A stretch of DNA of 64,000 nt from 2-12-FULL-35-15 sp036386835 (GCA_036386835.1 DASVUX010000027.1:62001-126000); one strand, 5' to 3'; shown: positions 34,282-43,538, counted from the first letter of the stretch. The notes: a model not told the origin generated them from the letters alone. A program made the numbers and translations.

Positions 34282-35067
34282 TTATCGCTTTGCAAGAATG
34301 CTGTTCCGCATTTGAGTTTCTTTAGGATTAACTGCATGTGTAGGATAAAGCTTATCCTCCGGGGTGAGGTAATAATCGGGGTTAAAGCTTTTGTAGAATC
34401 TACGTACAGGCCTGTCGCAGTAACCGCTTGCCCATGTAGGATCGATGTGGTACCAGGCATTCTCAAGTTTAACTTTAACCCATGCATGGTTGGTTGCAAA
34501 ATTCTTTTTGTCTTTTAATTTTCCGATCTTACTGGTATTCTCGCTGGCAACACCAATCACGATCTCACAGGGAATCCCGTTCGCCAGGCATAGTTCCTGG
34601 AACAGCACCGCATAGCCTTCACAGATCCCGCGCTTTGTTCTCAGCACCTCCGAGGCGTATTCGTGATAAAATTTTTTACGTTTAGCTTCGAGCTCAGCGG
34701 CAGAACGGTAAGAGAAACTTACGCGCTGCGCACTCTTCGTATGAAATTCCGCGCAGTCATAAGCGATATTATCGGTGATCCAGATAAAGATCGACCGCAG
34801 CTTTTCATCTTTTGCAGGGAACGGATCACCAAGATCTGCTGCCAGCTCTGTGATCTTCTTGTATTTTTTATTTAGGCTCAGGGCATGCTGGTCGGCTGCG
34901 GAATACGAAGGATCATTGGTCTTCCGGCCGGTGGTTTTAACTTCCGTGCGCACCGATTGCAGATCACTTTCCTGAGCAGGCAAACCTGTGCCGAAGGAGA
35001 ATATCGCAAGTGTCGTAAAGAGGATCCTGGTAAAGCGGGAAAGCATCTTCATTAAACGTTTGCACAT
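34282..35067 (-). CDS. Exported transglutaminase-like cysteine protease-fold protein
   Basis: Up to 261 residues. Alternative ATG starts at 35052 and 35046 give a cleaner signal peptide (SRFTRILFTTLAIFSFGTG, then LPAQ). The transglutaminase-like catalytic triad is visible: Cys in KRGICEGYAVLFQELC, His in NHAWVKVKLENAWYHID and Asp in the same YHIDPTW segment. Such proteins in bacteria act as exported proteases or protein-modifying enzymes. The partner or substrate is unknown. It is divergent from the ornithine aminotransferase gene. Confidence 0.8.
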   Translation of the reverse strand: MCKRLMKMLSRFTRILFTTLAIFSFGTGLPAQESDLQSVRTEVKTTGRKTNDPSYSAADQHALSLNKKYKKITELAADLGDPFPAKDEKLRSIFIWITDNIAYDCAEFHTKSAQRVSFSYRSAAELEAKRKKFYHEYASEVLRTKRGICEGYAVLFQELCLANGIPCEIVIGVASENTSKIGKLKDKKNFATNHAWVKVKLENAWYHIDPTWASGYCDRPVRRFYKSFNPDYYLTPEDKLYPTHAVNPKETQMRNSILAKR

Positions 35068-35101
35068 GCAGTTTATTGCAGGAAATGTTGGGCTTTTTTC
35101 C

Positions 35102-35109
35102 TAAATTTG
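35102..35109 (+). promoter_or_regulatory. -7 promoter element of rocD
   Basis: TAAATTTG matches TAnnTTTG and ends 18 bases before the ATG at 35128. A TTG at 35076-35078 lies 23 bases upstream, within the permitted spacing. The element also contains an in-frame TTG, which is therefore not the start. Confidence 0.6.
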
Positions 35110-35127
35110 CCGGATAATAAAGAAGCA

Positions 35128-36369
35128 ATGGAAACCAAGACAAAGCAAAAAATAAGCGCAAAAGAAGCGATCGACCTCGAGGATAAATACGGTGCTCACA
35201 ACTATCACCCGATACCTGTAGTGCTTGAAAGAGGCGAAGGTGTTTATGTCTGGGATGTTGAAGGCAAGAAATATTTTGATTTCCTTGCCGCTTACAGTGC
35301 AGTTAACCAGGGTCATTGTCATCCGAAGCTTGTTTCCGTTCTTGTTGAGCAGGCCCAAAAACTAAGTCTTACTTCCCGCGCATTCTATAACGATTCATTG
35401 GGTGAATATGCAAAATTCATCACTTCTTATTTTGGCTTTGACCGCGTGCTGCCTATGAATACGGGCGCTGAAGGTGTTGAAACAGCATTGAAGCTTGCAC
35501 GTAAATGGGCATATGAAAAGAAAGGTGTTGCGGAAAATGAGGCGGTGATCATTGTTTGCAAAAATAATTTTCACGGGCGTACCATCTCGATTGTTTCTGC
35601 CAGCAACGATCCGGACGCAAGAAAGAATTTCGGTCCGTTCACTCCCGGGATAATTTCGGTAGAATATAATAATGTGGAAGCCCTTGCAGAGCTCCTTAAG
35701 AATAAGAACATTGCAGCCTTTCTTGTAGAACCTGTGCAGGGTGAAGCCGGTGTAGTAGTGCCGGATGAAGGGTATCTTAAAAAGTGCTATGACCTGTGCA
35801 AACAAAATAAAGTCCTTTTTATTGCTGATGAGATCCAGTCTGGTTTGGGCCGGACAGGAAAGCTCCTGGCATGCGACCACGATGGCGTGCATCCGGACAT
35901 CCTGATCCTTGGCAAAGCGCTGTCAGGCGGAATGTACCCTGTTTCTGCGGTTTTAGCAAGTGATGAGATCATGCTTCTTATCAAGCCGGGACAACACGGA
36001 TCAACTTACGGGGGTAACCCGCTTGCATGTAAAGTAGCAATGGCCGGCCTTACAGTTTTAAAGGAAGAGAAACTATCCGAGAACTCGGAGCGGTTAGGCA
36101 TAATACTCTTAAAGGAATTCAGGGCAATACAGTCTGCACATCCTGATCTTATTAAAACCGTTCGCGGGAAAGGCTTGTTCTGTGCCATGGTGATTAACGA
36201 ACGTGATGGTAAGAATGCTTCAGACCTTTGTATGGAATTAATGAAGAACGGATTGCTTGCGAAGCCGACACACGGTGATATTATCCGTTTTGCACCTCCC
36301 CTGATAATTACAGAGGAGCAGCTGATGGAATGTGTTTCGATTATAAGAAAAGTGGTTGATGCATTTTAA
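35128..36369 (+). CDS. rocD: Ornithine aminotransferase
   Basis: 413 residues from the ATG at 35128. It is a class III PLP aminotransferase: EAIDLEDKYGAHNYHPIPVV is the ornithine aminotransferase N-terminal signature, FIADEIQSGLGRTG and the PLP lysine in LILGKALSGGMYPVSAV follow, and the C-terminus is complete. It moves the delta-amino group of ornithine to 2-oxoglutarate, giving glutamate semialdehyde, for arginine breakdown or proline synthesis. A promoter lies upstream and a long perfect hairpin follows. Confidence 0.93.
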   Translation: METKTKQKISAKEAIDLEDKYGAHNYHPIPVVLERGEGVYVWDVEGKKYFDFLAAYSAVNQGHCHPKLVSVLVEQAQKLSLTSRAFYNDSLGEYAKFITSYFGFDRVLPMNTGAEGVETALKLARKWAYEKKGVAENEAVIIVCKNNFHGRTISIVSASNDPDARKNFGPFTPGIISVEYNNVEALAELLKNKNIAAFLVEPVQGEAGVVVPDEGYLKKCYDLCKQNKVLFIADEIQSGLGRTGKLLACDHDGVHPDILILGKALSGGMYPVSAVLASDEIMLLIKPGQHGSTYGGNPLACKVAMAGLTVLKEEKLSENSERLGIILLKEFRAIQSAHPDLIKTVRGKGLFCAMVINERDGKNASDLCMELMKNGLLAKPTHGDIIRFAPPLIITEEQLMECVSIIRKVVDAF

Positions 36370-36390
36370 TTAAAGAAACTAAAGAATTGA

Positions 36391-36432
36391 TCCAAACAAA
36401 AAATGCTCCGTAAGGAGCATTTTTTGTTTGGA
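36391..36432. terminator. Perfect 19-bp hairpin, probable bidirectional terminator
   Basis: TCCAAACAAAAAATGCTCC and GGAGCATTTTTTGTTTGGA are perfect inverted copies separated by a four-base loop. The T6 tract within each arm serves both strands: rocD (plus) and, less directly, the DUF1456 gene (minus) converge here. Confidence 0.8.
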
Positions 36433-36470
36433 ATAACAATCAGGAATTCATGAAGACGCCGGTCGTATTG

Positions 36471-36719
36471 CTAAGCCTGGGGTTTCTTATCTTTCGGTGG
36501 CATGGGCCCGCGCTTGTATATGATCAGCCCATTGAGGAAGTTCCTTAACAGCTGGTCCCCGCATTCTTTAAAATTCTGGTGATCGGGAGTTCTGTAAAGT
36601 GCATTCACTTCACTTTTGGTGATCTCAAAATCAGCCAGCTTTAATATTTTTACGATGTCTTCATCCTTTAGTTCGAGAGCGACCCGGAGCTTCTTTAATA
36701 TGTCGTTGTTTGATAGCAT
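36471..36719 (-). CDS. DUF1456 (YehS-like) protein
   Basis: 82 residues: MLSNNDILKKLRVALELKDE, DIVKILKLADFEITKSEVNA, then CGDQLLRNFLNGLIIYKRG. This is one repeat of the DUF1456 unit of E. coli YehS, which has two. The C-terminal tail is Pro/Lys-rich. The family's function is unknown. It is a short stand-alone gene. Confidence 0.8.
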   Translation of the reverse strand: MLSNNDILKKLRVALELKDEDIVKILKLADFEITKSEVNALYRTPDHQNFKECGDQLLRNFLNGLIIYKRGPMPPKDKKPQA

Positions 36720-36745
36720 AGGAATAAGGCACTAAGTATTTATTT

Positions 36746-36771
36746 AACCACAAAGGCGCAAAGACGCTAAG
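36746..36771. repeat. Dispersed intergenic repeat fragment
   Basis: AACCACAAAGGCGCAAAGAC followed by GCTAAG is a sequence type that recurs between genes in many Bacteroidota and other bacteria. Only one copy was seen in this window. Confidence 0.45.
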
Positions 36772-36833
36772 TAATTCAGTTTAATTATTCTTAATCTCTT
36801 TTTTTCGTTTCGGCTTAATTACTTAACGGTAAA

Positions 36834-38924
36834 TTAATAGTTCAACAGCTCCGCCATTGCTTTCGCCACTTTGCCCGCATTCGGCAGCATAGTAGTTTCA
36901 AGTACCGAATTTAATGGTATTGCCGGTAAATTTTCCGCACCGATGATCTCCACCGGAGCATCCAGTGATTCGAAACAATATTTCGAAATCCTTCCCGCCA
37001 ATGCCTGTGCAAACCCATTGTTATAGGGCTCTTCTGTAAGAACCATGCATTTTCCATGTTTCCTTACCGATGCAAACACTGTGTCTTCATCAAGCGGGTT
37101 GATAGTCCGTAAGTCGATGATTTCAACCTGCCCGGGGAAATCCTTGCTTGCATTTTTAGCCCAGTAAACGCCCATACCGTAGGTAATCACGGTCATTGTT
37201 TCCTTGTCCGGTGCTTTTTGAATCTCCTGTACCATTCGCGCCTTGCCTAAAGGAATAATATAGTCTTCATCAGGCTCGATCGTCCTGGCATCTTCAGTAC
37301 CCTTGATTTTGCTCCAGTATAATCCTTTATGTTCAAGCATAATTACCGGGTTAGGATCGTAATAGGCGGCTTTCATCAGGCCTTTCAGGTCGGCACCGGT
37401 TGAAGGGTAGCAGATCTTGATCCCGCGGATGTTTGCCAGTACGCTTTCCACGCTGGATGAATGATAAGGACCACCACTGCCGTATGCACCGATAGGAACA
37501 CGGATGATACAGCTCACCGGCCATTTACCATTGGACAAATAACATGAGCGGCTCACCTCGGTAAACAATTGGTTCAGGCCCGGCCAGATATAATCAGCGA
37601 ACTGTACTTCCACGATCGGTTTGCAGCCTGTAGCACTCATCCCTACCGTTGATCCGATAATGAATGCTTCCTGTATGGGCGTATTAAAAACGCGGTCATC
37701 GCCAAAAGTTTGCGCCAGTGTTGCAGCTTCACGGAAAACGCCTCCAAGCCTTCCGCCCACATCCTGCCCGTATAACAGGCATTCAGGATGCTTCGCCATC
37801 AATTCGCGGATCGCAAATAATGCGGAGTCAACCATAACGGTTTTTTCTTTTCCTGCAGGCTCACGCTGCCCTTTCTCTTTCGTAACGGGAGTAGGGGCAA
37901 AGTCGTGGTCAAACAGGTCAGATGGCTTAGGATCTTCAGCAAGCAGCGCTTTCTGGTAATCCTCTTCCACGCGGCTCTTTGCATTTTTTTCTATTTCGTT
38001 GAGTTCCGAATTGTCAAAACCTGCAACCAGCATCTGGTTGCGAAGCTTTGGAAACGGATCTTTCTTTTGTGCTTCTTCAAGATCATCGCGGTACCATTCT
38101 TTGCGGACCCCGGAAGTGTGATGATTGAGCAAGGGCACTTTAGCGTGTACCAGGAACGGCCTGCGTTCTTTCCTGATGATCGCAATAACTTCCTTTATCG
38201 TATTATATGATTTTTCGAAATCAGTCCCGTCAATTGTCCTGGTCTCTAAGCCCTTAAAACCTTTTGCATATTCGGTGGCATCCTGTGCGCGGATCTCTTT
38301 TGCATTAGCGGAGATATCCCATTCGTTGTCCTGTACAACATATAATATCGGCATCTTTTTCAGCACAGCCATCTGGAATGCTTCAGAAACTTCACCTTCC
38401 GTAATGCAGGCATCTCCAAGGGAACAAACGGCAATTGGTTTTTCATCACCAAAGTCAGCTGCAAGGCCTTGCTTTTCCAGGTACTGGAGCCCCATGGCAA
38501 CACCTGTTGTAGGAATGGCCTGCATCCCAGTTGCAGAAGACTGCATTGGAATTTTAGGCATATTCTCCCTCCGAAGGCTCGGGTGTGAATAATAGGTCCT
38601 GCCGCCGGAGAACGGATCCTCCCTTTTGGCTAAAACCTGGAGCATGAGTTCGTATGGAGTCATACCGATTCCAAGCAGCATGCTATCGTCACGATAATAG
38701 GCTGAAAGAAAATCCTGGGGTTTTAACTGCAGGCTGACTGCCAGTTGGATCGCTTCATGGCCGCGGGAAGTAGCATGAACATACTTCGCTGTAACTTCTT
38801 TGTTGGCTTCATAAAGTTCTGCAAGTGCCTTTGCAGTACACATCAGCTCAAAGCCCTTTAACAATGTTTCTTCAGAAAGCGAAGACCTGATGAGTCGCTT
38901 TTTTTCAGTTGTTGGTTCCGCCAT
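36834..38924 (-). CDS. Branched-chain 2-oxo acid dehydrogenase E1, fused alpha and beta subunits
   Basis: 696 residues. The alpha part (about 1-330) has the thiamine diphosphate motif GDACITEGEVSEAFQMA ... VVQDNEWDIS and the conserved ATSRGHEAIQLA. A linker (about 330-365) leads to the beta part (about 365-696) with YGQDVGGRLGGVFREA, PIQEAFIIGSTVGMS and TEEPYNNGFAQALAG. In most bacteria these are two proteins; the fused form is usual in Bacteroidota. It decarboxylates 2-oxo acids from Val, Leu and Ile for branched fatty acids. No E2 or E3 gene lies nearby. Confidence 0.9.
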   Translation of the reverse strand: MAEPTTEKKRLIRSSLSEETLLKGFELMCTAKALAELYEANKEVTAKYVHATSRGHEAIQLAVSLQLKPQDFLSAYYRDDSMLLGIGMTPYELMLQVLAKREDPFSGGRTYYSHPSLRRENMPKIPMQSSATGMQAIPTTGVAMGLQYLEKQGLAADFGDEKPIAVCSLGDACITEGEVSEAFQMAVLKKMPILYVVQDNEWDISANAKEIRAQDATEYAKGFKGLETRTIDGTDFEKSYNTIKEVIAIIRKERRPFLVHAKVPLLNHHTSGVRKEWYRDDLEEAQKKDPFPKLRNQMLVAGFDNSELNEIEKNAKSRVEEDYQKALLAEDPKPSDLFDHDFAPTPVTKEKGQREPAGKEKTVMVDSALFAIRELMAKHPECLLYGQDVGGRLGGVFREAATLAQTFGDDRVFNTPIQEAFIIGSTVGMSATGCKPIVEVQFADYIWPGLNQLFTEVSRSCYLSNGKWPVSCIIRVPIGAYGSGGPYHSSSVESVLANIRGIKICYPSTGADLKGLMKAAYYDPNPVIMLEHKGLYWSKIKGTEDARTIEPDEDYIIPLGKARMVQEIQKAPDKETMTVITYGMGVYWAKNASKDFPGQVEIIDLRTINPLDEDTVFASVRKHGKCMVLTEEPYNNGFAQALAGRISKYCFESLDAPVEIIGAENLPAIPLNSVLETTMLPNAGKVAKAMAELLNY

Positions 38925-38948
38925 GGATCACGTTTTAGGTATGCCTTT

Positions 38949-38984
38949 ACGCAGCATATGTTATTAAAATTACGCTGCGTTTTT
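38949..38984. other. Hairpin upstream of the E1 gene
   Basis: ACGCAGC and GCTGCGT form a seven-bp stem with an 18-base loop, followed by T5 on the plus strand. It sits in the leader side of the minus-strand E1 gene. No gene reads into it on the plus strand, so it may be a leader structure rather than a terminator. The rest of the 195-base gap is AT-rich without features. Confidence 0.3.
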
Positions 38985-39119
38985 CCTCTTTCATAGGATT
39001 ATTAGACTAAAGCAATAAAATGGGGGTTAAATTAAACAAAACATTCTTTAAATTCTACAAATGAGAAGACAAGCGAAATTATATTGCGTTAAATTTATAA
39101 AAGGCGAAATAATATTTGG

Positions 39120-40376
39120 CTATTTAATTGCTTGTTTTAGTAACCTGTTGAGATACTCCAACTGTTGTTGACTGAGATCGGCTATCCGGCTCTTATGGGA
39201 ACCGTTTTTCACCACCAGTTTATGAGCTATCCCTGTTTCCTGCATAGACGCCCAGGGATCATGTTCACCGTAAATAAAAATAACACTCTTTGCTGAATCT
39301 GTCTTTAGGAAAGCCGACAGTTTCTCTAAATAAGTCCTGTCAAAACTCTTCAGCTTATCCGGTGCAAAATTCCTGTTTGAATACGTTTTTTGTTTAAGGA
39401 ACCCTTTGAATTTTTTTGTGTTGTATTCATAAAAGCCTAATTCGTGATAACTCATGTAAAATGAAGGTTCCAGGCGTTTAAGAGTTTTAGCGGAGTAAAA
39501 GGCAGGTGAAATCACGGAAGTGAGAAATTTGAATTTGCTGAAAGGATCATCCGTTAATAAGGGAATCCTGGTACAATCATGTCCTCCCTGCCAGAATGAA
39601 AAAGGAAGCTCAAGGATCATATAATCAAGAACTGTTTCATGGTCCAGTTTCCCGAAGTTGATACCGCTCTTCCGTATAAAATCATTCATTTCCGGCAGCA
39701 GTTCATGCTTATGACGCATAATGTAATCCTGGTAAAGGGCGAGCCTGCTTCCGCATTCTGTTTTGGAAAGCTCATCCAGCATTGAGTCGATCTTTGTTTC
39801 AAAGAGAGATTTTTTAACAGCCGTGCCATATACAATTGTAAAGCTGGCATCTTCCGGGTACCTGATCTTGTGGGCCAGTGCGGCTTGCCCGCCTTTGCTG
39901 ATCCCTGTTGAGATCCAGTTGTTCCCGAACACCGGTGATAAAAGCGTGCGGATGTAATGAACATCTTCTGCAGCCTGTGCAGTGGTCAGGAAAGTATAAT
40001 CAAGACTGTCAGGTACGGAGCCTCCGAAAAAACGATGTTCAATGATAGCCAGGTTTGCATTCAGCAAGGCCGCCAGTTCGTTCTGGTAAGCAGGGTCTAG
40101 TGAATAACTGATGCCATAGCCGTCAGTATCCATTACCGTTAACGAGTCTTCAGACTTGAAATCAATTACTAACCTCTGTTTGAATTTTCCTCCAGAGGGA
40201 TTATTGTGATCCAGTGGCTGCTCAATGAAAATTTCATAACGTCCGGGTTGCATCCCCGGAACATCGCTGATAGTGATCCCAGGTATTGAAGCCAGCTTTT
40301 CCTTTATACCCTGAGCATTTGAGCAAAGGATATTTTGTACAAGAAAAATAAGGAGGATCAGTTTCCCGCGGTGCAT
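39120..40376 (-). CDS. PS-10 peptidase, family S37
   Basis: 418 residues from the ATG at 40376 (a TTG two codons upstream is in frame). A signal peptide (KLILLIFLVQNILCSNAQ) begins the protein. The alpha/beta-hydrolase motifs are the nucleophile Ser in STGISKGGQAA, Asp in YGEHDPWAS and His in VKNGSHKSRI. IEHRFFGGSVPD is a family hallmark. These are prolyl aminopeptidases that release tri- or tetrapeptides, exported to the periplasm or surface. It is transcribed divergently from the helicase gene. Confidence 0.85.
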   Translation of the reverse strand: MHRGKLILLIFLVQNILCSNAQGIKEKLASIPGITISDVPGMQPGRYEIFIEQPLDHNNPSGGKFKQRLVIDFKSEDSLTVMDTDGYGISYSLDPAYQNELAALLNANLAIIEHRFFGGSVPDSLDYTFLTTAQAAEDVHYIRTLLSPVFGNNWISTGISKGGQAALAHKIRYPEDASFTIVYGTAVKKSLFETKIDSMLDELSKTECGSRLALYQDYIMRHKHELLPEMNDFIRKSGINFGKLDHETVLDYMILELPFSFWQGGHDCTRIPLLTDDPFSKFKFLTSVISPAFYSAKTLKRLEPSFYMSYHELGFYEYNTKKFKGFLKQKTYSNRNFAPDKLKSFDRTYLEKLSAFLKTDSAKSVIFIYGEHDPWASMQETGIAHKLVVKNGSHKSRIADLSQQQLEYLNRLLKQAIK

Positions 40377-40431
40377 TCTCAAATATAATTATTTTACAGA
40401 TCACCCGTTCACCTTTTCCTATTATTAGCCG

Positions 40432-40439
40432 TACCTTTG
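40432..40439 (+). promoter_or_regulatory. -7 promoter element of the helicase gene
   Basis: TACCTTTG matches TAnnTTTG and ends only five bases before the ATG at 40445. Transcription would begin at or next to the start codon, giving a leaderless or nearly leaderless mRNA. Confidence 0.6.
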
Positions 40440-40444
40440 CCGCA

Positions 40445-41758
40445 ATGGAAAAGATGATCACATCAATACTTGAGAATTTAAAGATCAGTACGCTGAATGA
40501 GATGCAGCAGGCGGTTATCAAAGCTTCTGAAAAAGCAGCTGAAATTGTTTTGCTTTCCCCTACGGGCTCCGGCAAAACCCTTGGTTTCCTGCTTCCGGTA
40601 ATATCCCGCCTGCAGCCGGATGTGAAGGGTGTGCAGGCTTTGATCCTGGTACCTTCACGTGAGCTTGCTATACAGATTGAAACCGTATTCAAGCAAATGG
40701 GTACGGGCTTTAAAATCAATTGCTGTTATGGCGGGCACTCCACACGCATAGAAAAAAACAACCTTGAGCATCCACCTGCCGTGTTGGTAGGAACTCCCGG
40801 GAGGATCGCCTATCATGTGAGAAATACGAATTTTGATGTAAGCACCGTGCAGATGCTCGTGCTGGATGAGTTTGACAAGTCGCTTGAGTTCGGTTTCAAG
40901 GAAGATATGTCATTCATTATTTATGAATTAAAGAACCTGGAAAGGAGGATGCTTACCTCCGCAACCAGCATGGAAGAGATCCCGGCTTTCACCGGTGTAA
41001 GGAAGCCGGTTGAAATAAATTTCCTCAGTAATACTCCAACCAGGGCTTCCGGTCTGAAGCTAAAAATGGTCTCAGGAAAAGATAAGCTTGATGTTTTGTT
41101 TTCACTGATTTGTAAATATGGCGACAAATCAACGCTTGTTTTTTGCAACCATCGTGATGCTGTGGAGAGAATCAGCCAGCTCCTGGAAGATAAAGGATTG
41201 GCCCATGATATATTTCATGGCGGAATGGAGCAGGACGACAGGGAAAGGGCACTGATTAAATTCAGGAACGGTAGTCACCGGATCCTGATCACCACGGATC
41301 TCGCATCGCGCGGGCTTGATATCCCGGAAATTGAAATAGTGATGCATTACCAGCTGCCGACTACGGAAGATTCTTTCATTCATCGCAATGGAAGAACAGC
41401 CCGCATGAATGCGACAGGAACCTCATACCTTGTGATGTCTGATACCGACCACGTTCCTGCATTTATAAAAGAGGTACCTGAAAAAGAAGAATTAAATGAC
41501 AGTTATCCTTTACCCGCGAATACTCCCTGGAGCACCCTTTACATTGCTGCCGGCAAAAAGGACAAAATCAATAAAATGGATATTGTGGGGATGCTGCTGC
41601 AAAAAGGAAAACTGCAGAAGGATGAGCTGGGGCTGATTGAAGTCCTGGATAAATCAGCATATGCGGCCGTGAGAAGAGATAAGATCCATAAAGTAGTCCA
41701 GCTTGTGCGTGAAGAAAAGATAAAAGGCAGGAAGATCAGGATGGCTGTATCTGAATAA
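40445..41758 (+). CDS. DbpA-like DEAD-box RNA helicase with variant motif II
   Basis: 437 residues. Helicase core motifs are all present: Q motif (LNEMQQAVI), Walker A (SPTGSGKT), PSRELA, TPGR, motif II as LDEFDKSLE instead of DEAD, SAT (TSATS), and motif VI HRNGRTAR. The C-terminal 75 residues form a DbpA-type RNA-binding domain (TLYIAAGKKDKINKMDIVGM), which in DbpA recognises hairpin 92 of 23S rRNA. The DEFD variant keeps the catalytic Asp-Glu pair and is common in Bacteroidota homologues. A ribosome-assembly role is likely, by analogy. Confidence 0.9.
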   Translation: MEKMITSILENLKISTLNEMQQAVIKASEKAAEIVLLSPTGSGKTLGFLLPVISRLQPDVKGVQALILVPSRELAIQIETVFKQMGTGFKINCCYGGHSTRIEKNNLEHPPAVLVGTPGRIAYHVRNTNFDVSTVQMLVLDEFDKSLEFGFKEDMSFIIYELKNLERRMLTSATSMEEIPAFTGVRKPVEINFLSNTPTRASGLKLKMVSGKDKLDVLFSLICKYGDKSTLVFCNHRDAVERISQLLEDKGLAHDIFHGGMEQDDRERALIKFRNGSHRILITTDLASRGLDIPEIEIVMHYQLPTTEDSFIHRNGRTARMNATGTSYLVMSDTDHVPAFIKEVPEKEELNDSYPLPANTPWSTLYIAAGKKDKINKMDIVGMLLQKGKLQKDELGLIEVLDKSAYAAVRRDKIHKVVQLVREEKIKGRKIRMAVSE

Positions 41759-41761
41759 TTA

Positions 41762-42328
41762 TCAGGGCTTTTTAAATTCCACCCTGATCTGTACTCTTTC
41801 ATCATTGGGATTACTCATGGGTATGACATTCACAATATCGGTCTCGTTATAAAACCTGGCAATACCGTTTATAATTCCAACAGCCAGGCTTCCAAGTTTC
41901 CTTTTTGAATAATAGTCAATGATAAGCAGTTGGTCGTGTACCCTCGAAATGTTAAGTACAGGAGGGTTCGCGGAGCTTTCTTCTTTCCTTACAGCTTTAT
42001 GCATTACATGTTCTGTATATTCGAGTACTTCAAATGTTTTCCATTCCGGATTCACATATGCTCCATACGCTATCATCAGGTCAGGAACGAGGTATTCCCC
42101 GAATTTTTCTTTAAGGTCGCTTTCGGATATTCCTGTTTTTTTGGAAGCTTCGGCAATGATTGAAAACATTTCTTCCGCATCATAACTTTTGTGAGGGTCG
42201 TATGAGGGCTGGTGGATTCCTGCTTCCTTTGCTAATGTAAACCACATTTCATCAGAATAATTATTCTCGATAAATTTCTTAAGCAGCACGAACATCGAGC
42301 CGTGTATTTGCAGTTCATTCCGAATCAT
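41762..42328 (-). CDS. Stand-alone H-NOX haem nitric oxide/oxygen sensor
   Basis: 188 residues from the ATG at 42328, the usual H-NOX length; an upstream GTG start would add 16 residues not found in the family. Family features: IHGSMFVLLKKFIENNYSDE, FGEYLVPDLMIAYG, the proximal haem His in HVMHKAVRK (H110), NPPVLN, and the haem-propionate motif Y-x-S-x-R as YYSKR (139-143), then the C-terminal strand VQIRVEFKKP. It would bind haem and sense NO or O2. H-NOX genes normally sit beside a histidine kinase or cyclase; neither is here. It lies convergently to the helicase gene, four bases from its stop. Confidence 0.88.
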   Translation of the reverse strand: MIRNELQIHGSMFVLLKKFIENNYSDEMWFTLAKEAGIHQPSYDPHKSYDAEEMFSIIAEASKKTGISESDLKEKFGEYLVPDLMIAYGAYVNPEWKTFEVLEYTEHVMHKAVRKEESSANPPVLNISRVHDQLLIIDYYSKRKLGSLAVGIINGIARFYNETDIVNVIPMSNPNDERVQIRVEFKKP

Positions 42329-42505
42329 GCGGCAATATACAGAATTAAGCGATTGAAATTTGTGGAATGCCGGCACCCTTTTAACCGCTTATAAAGCCGG
42401 CTGATACACGTAATGTATCTTTATGAGTATATAATTTCTCGAAAGCGGCTGAATGCATGCTGGTTTATAATTTGAATGAATTTAGTGAATCAAAATAATA
42501 AAGTT

Positions 42506-42703
42506 ATGGGAACTAGCAGCAGTCAATTAAAGTTCAAGGGAACTTGGAATGAGGTAAAGGGAAAGATCAAGCAGGAGTATGCAGACCTCACAGATGATGA
42601 TCTGAAGTACGAAGAAGGGAAAGATGATGAGTTGGTAGGAAGACTTCAGCAAAAAGTAGGAAAAACAAAAGAACAGGTGATCGATTGGATCCAGAGTTTG
42701 TAA
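42506..42703 (+). CDS. CsbD-family stress protein
   Basis: 65 residues from the ATG at 42506. The family pattern is visible: FKGTWNEVKGKIKQEYADLT, DDDLKYEEGK and VGRLQQKVGKTKEQVIDWI. CsbD proteins are small, hydrophilic general-stress proteins of unknown biochemical role. In-frame sequence ten codons upstream has an ATG too but adds residues not seen in the family. It is a single gene with a strong terminator. Confidence 0.9.
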   Translation: MGTSSSQLKFKGTWNEVKGKIKQEYADLTDDDLKYEEGKDDELVGRLQQKVGKTKEQVIDWIQSL

Positions 42704-42717
42704 TTCCGAAATAATAA

Positions 42718-42755
42718 AAACCGCCTTTGCAGCGTAATGCGAAGGCGGTTTTTTT
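42718..42755 (+). terminator. Terminator after the CsbD gene
   Basis: AAACCGCCTT and AAGGCGGTTT form a perfect ten-bp stem with a 14-base loop, followed by T7. Confidence 0.85.
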
Positions 42756-42779
42756 ATACTTATTATTTTAGCTTCTCAA

Positions 42780-43538
42780 CTATGCTTTAGCTTTGAATTT
42801 ATTGATCGCGTTTATTGTAAATTCGGAAAGAACCAATTTACCGCTCATCTCCGCCCGTTCGATAAGCAAAGTGTCCCAGTTCTCAGTTCCTCTCCAGAAT
42901 ACTTTTTTCAGCATTTCCATGGCTTCAGGATTTGATTTGGATAATCGGTCGGCTAAAGTACTGATAGCCGCATCCAGTTCTTCTGTCGTTTTATAGATTT
43001 CTACATACAAGCCTTTTTCCTTCGCCCATTGAGCACTCTGCCATTCCGTTGCATTAATGGAAAGCGCGGTGAATGCTGAATTACCGACTTTTCTTTCAAC
43101 CGCAGGCCCTACCACAAAAGGCCCGATCCCCACGGCAAGCTCACTGAGCTTTACAGAAGCTGAATCAACCGCAAGCGTGTAATCTGCTGCGCTTGCAATG
43201 CCAACACCGCCACCAACCGCTTTACCCTGCACACGTGCGATCACAAACTTGGGGGCTGTGCGGATAGCGTTGATCACCATTGCAAAACCTGAGAAGAATT
43301 TTTTCCCTGTTTCAAGATCCTTGATAGAGATTAACTCGTCAAAAGATGCCCCGGCACAAAAAGCTTTATCGCCTTCACTCTGCAGTATAATTACTTTTGC
43401 AGACGGATCTTTCCCTGCTTTGCTGATCTCTTCGGCTAACTGACGAAGCAATGCACCGGGCATTGAATTGCTTTGCGGATGAAAAAATGTAATCGTGGCA
43501 ATGCCGTTTGCAATGTTTGACTTTATGTGGCCTTCCAT
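42780..43538 (-). CDS. Enoyl-CoA hydratase/isomerase family protein
   Basis: 252 residues. The crotonase fold is shown by KAFCAGASFDEL (oxyanion-hole loop) and GKAVGGGVGIASAADY. The second loop reads LSELAVGIGPFVVGPAVERK, where the Glu pair of true hydratases is partly replaced (one Glu in SELAVGIGP). The family hydrates or isomerises enoyl-CoA esters; the substrate cannot be told. A PaaZ gene lies 7 kb away, so phenylacetate-type or fatty-acid degradation are both possible. Confidence 0.85.
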   Translation of the reverse strand: MEGHIKSNIANGIATITFFHPQSNSMPGALLRQLAEEISKAGKDPSAKVIILQSEGDKAFCAGASFDELISIKDLETGKKFFSGFAMVINAIRTAPKFVIARVQGKAVGGGVGIASAADYTLAVDSASVKLSELAVGIGPFVVGPAVERKVGNSAFTALSINATEWQSAQWAKEKGLYVEIYKTTEELDAAISTLADRLSKSNPEAMEMLKKVFWRGTENWDTLLIERAEMSGKLVLSEFTINAINKFKAKA

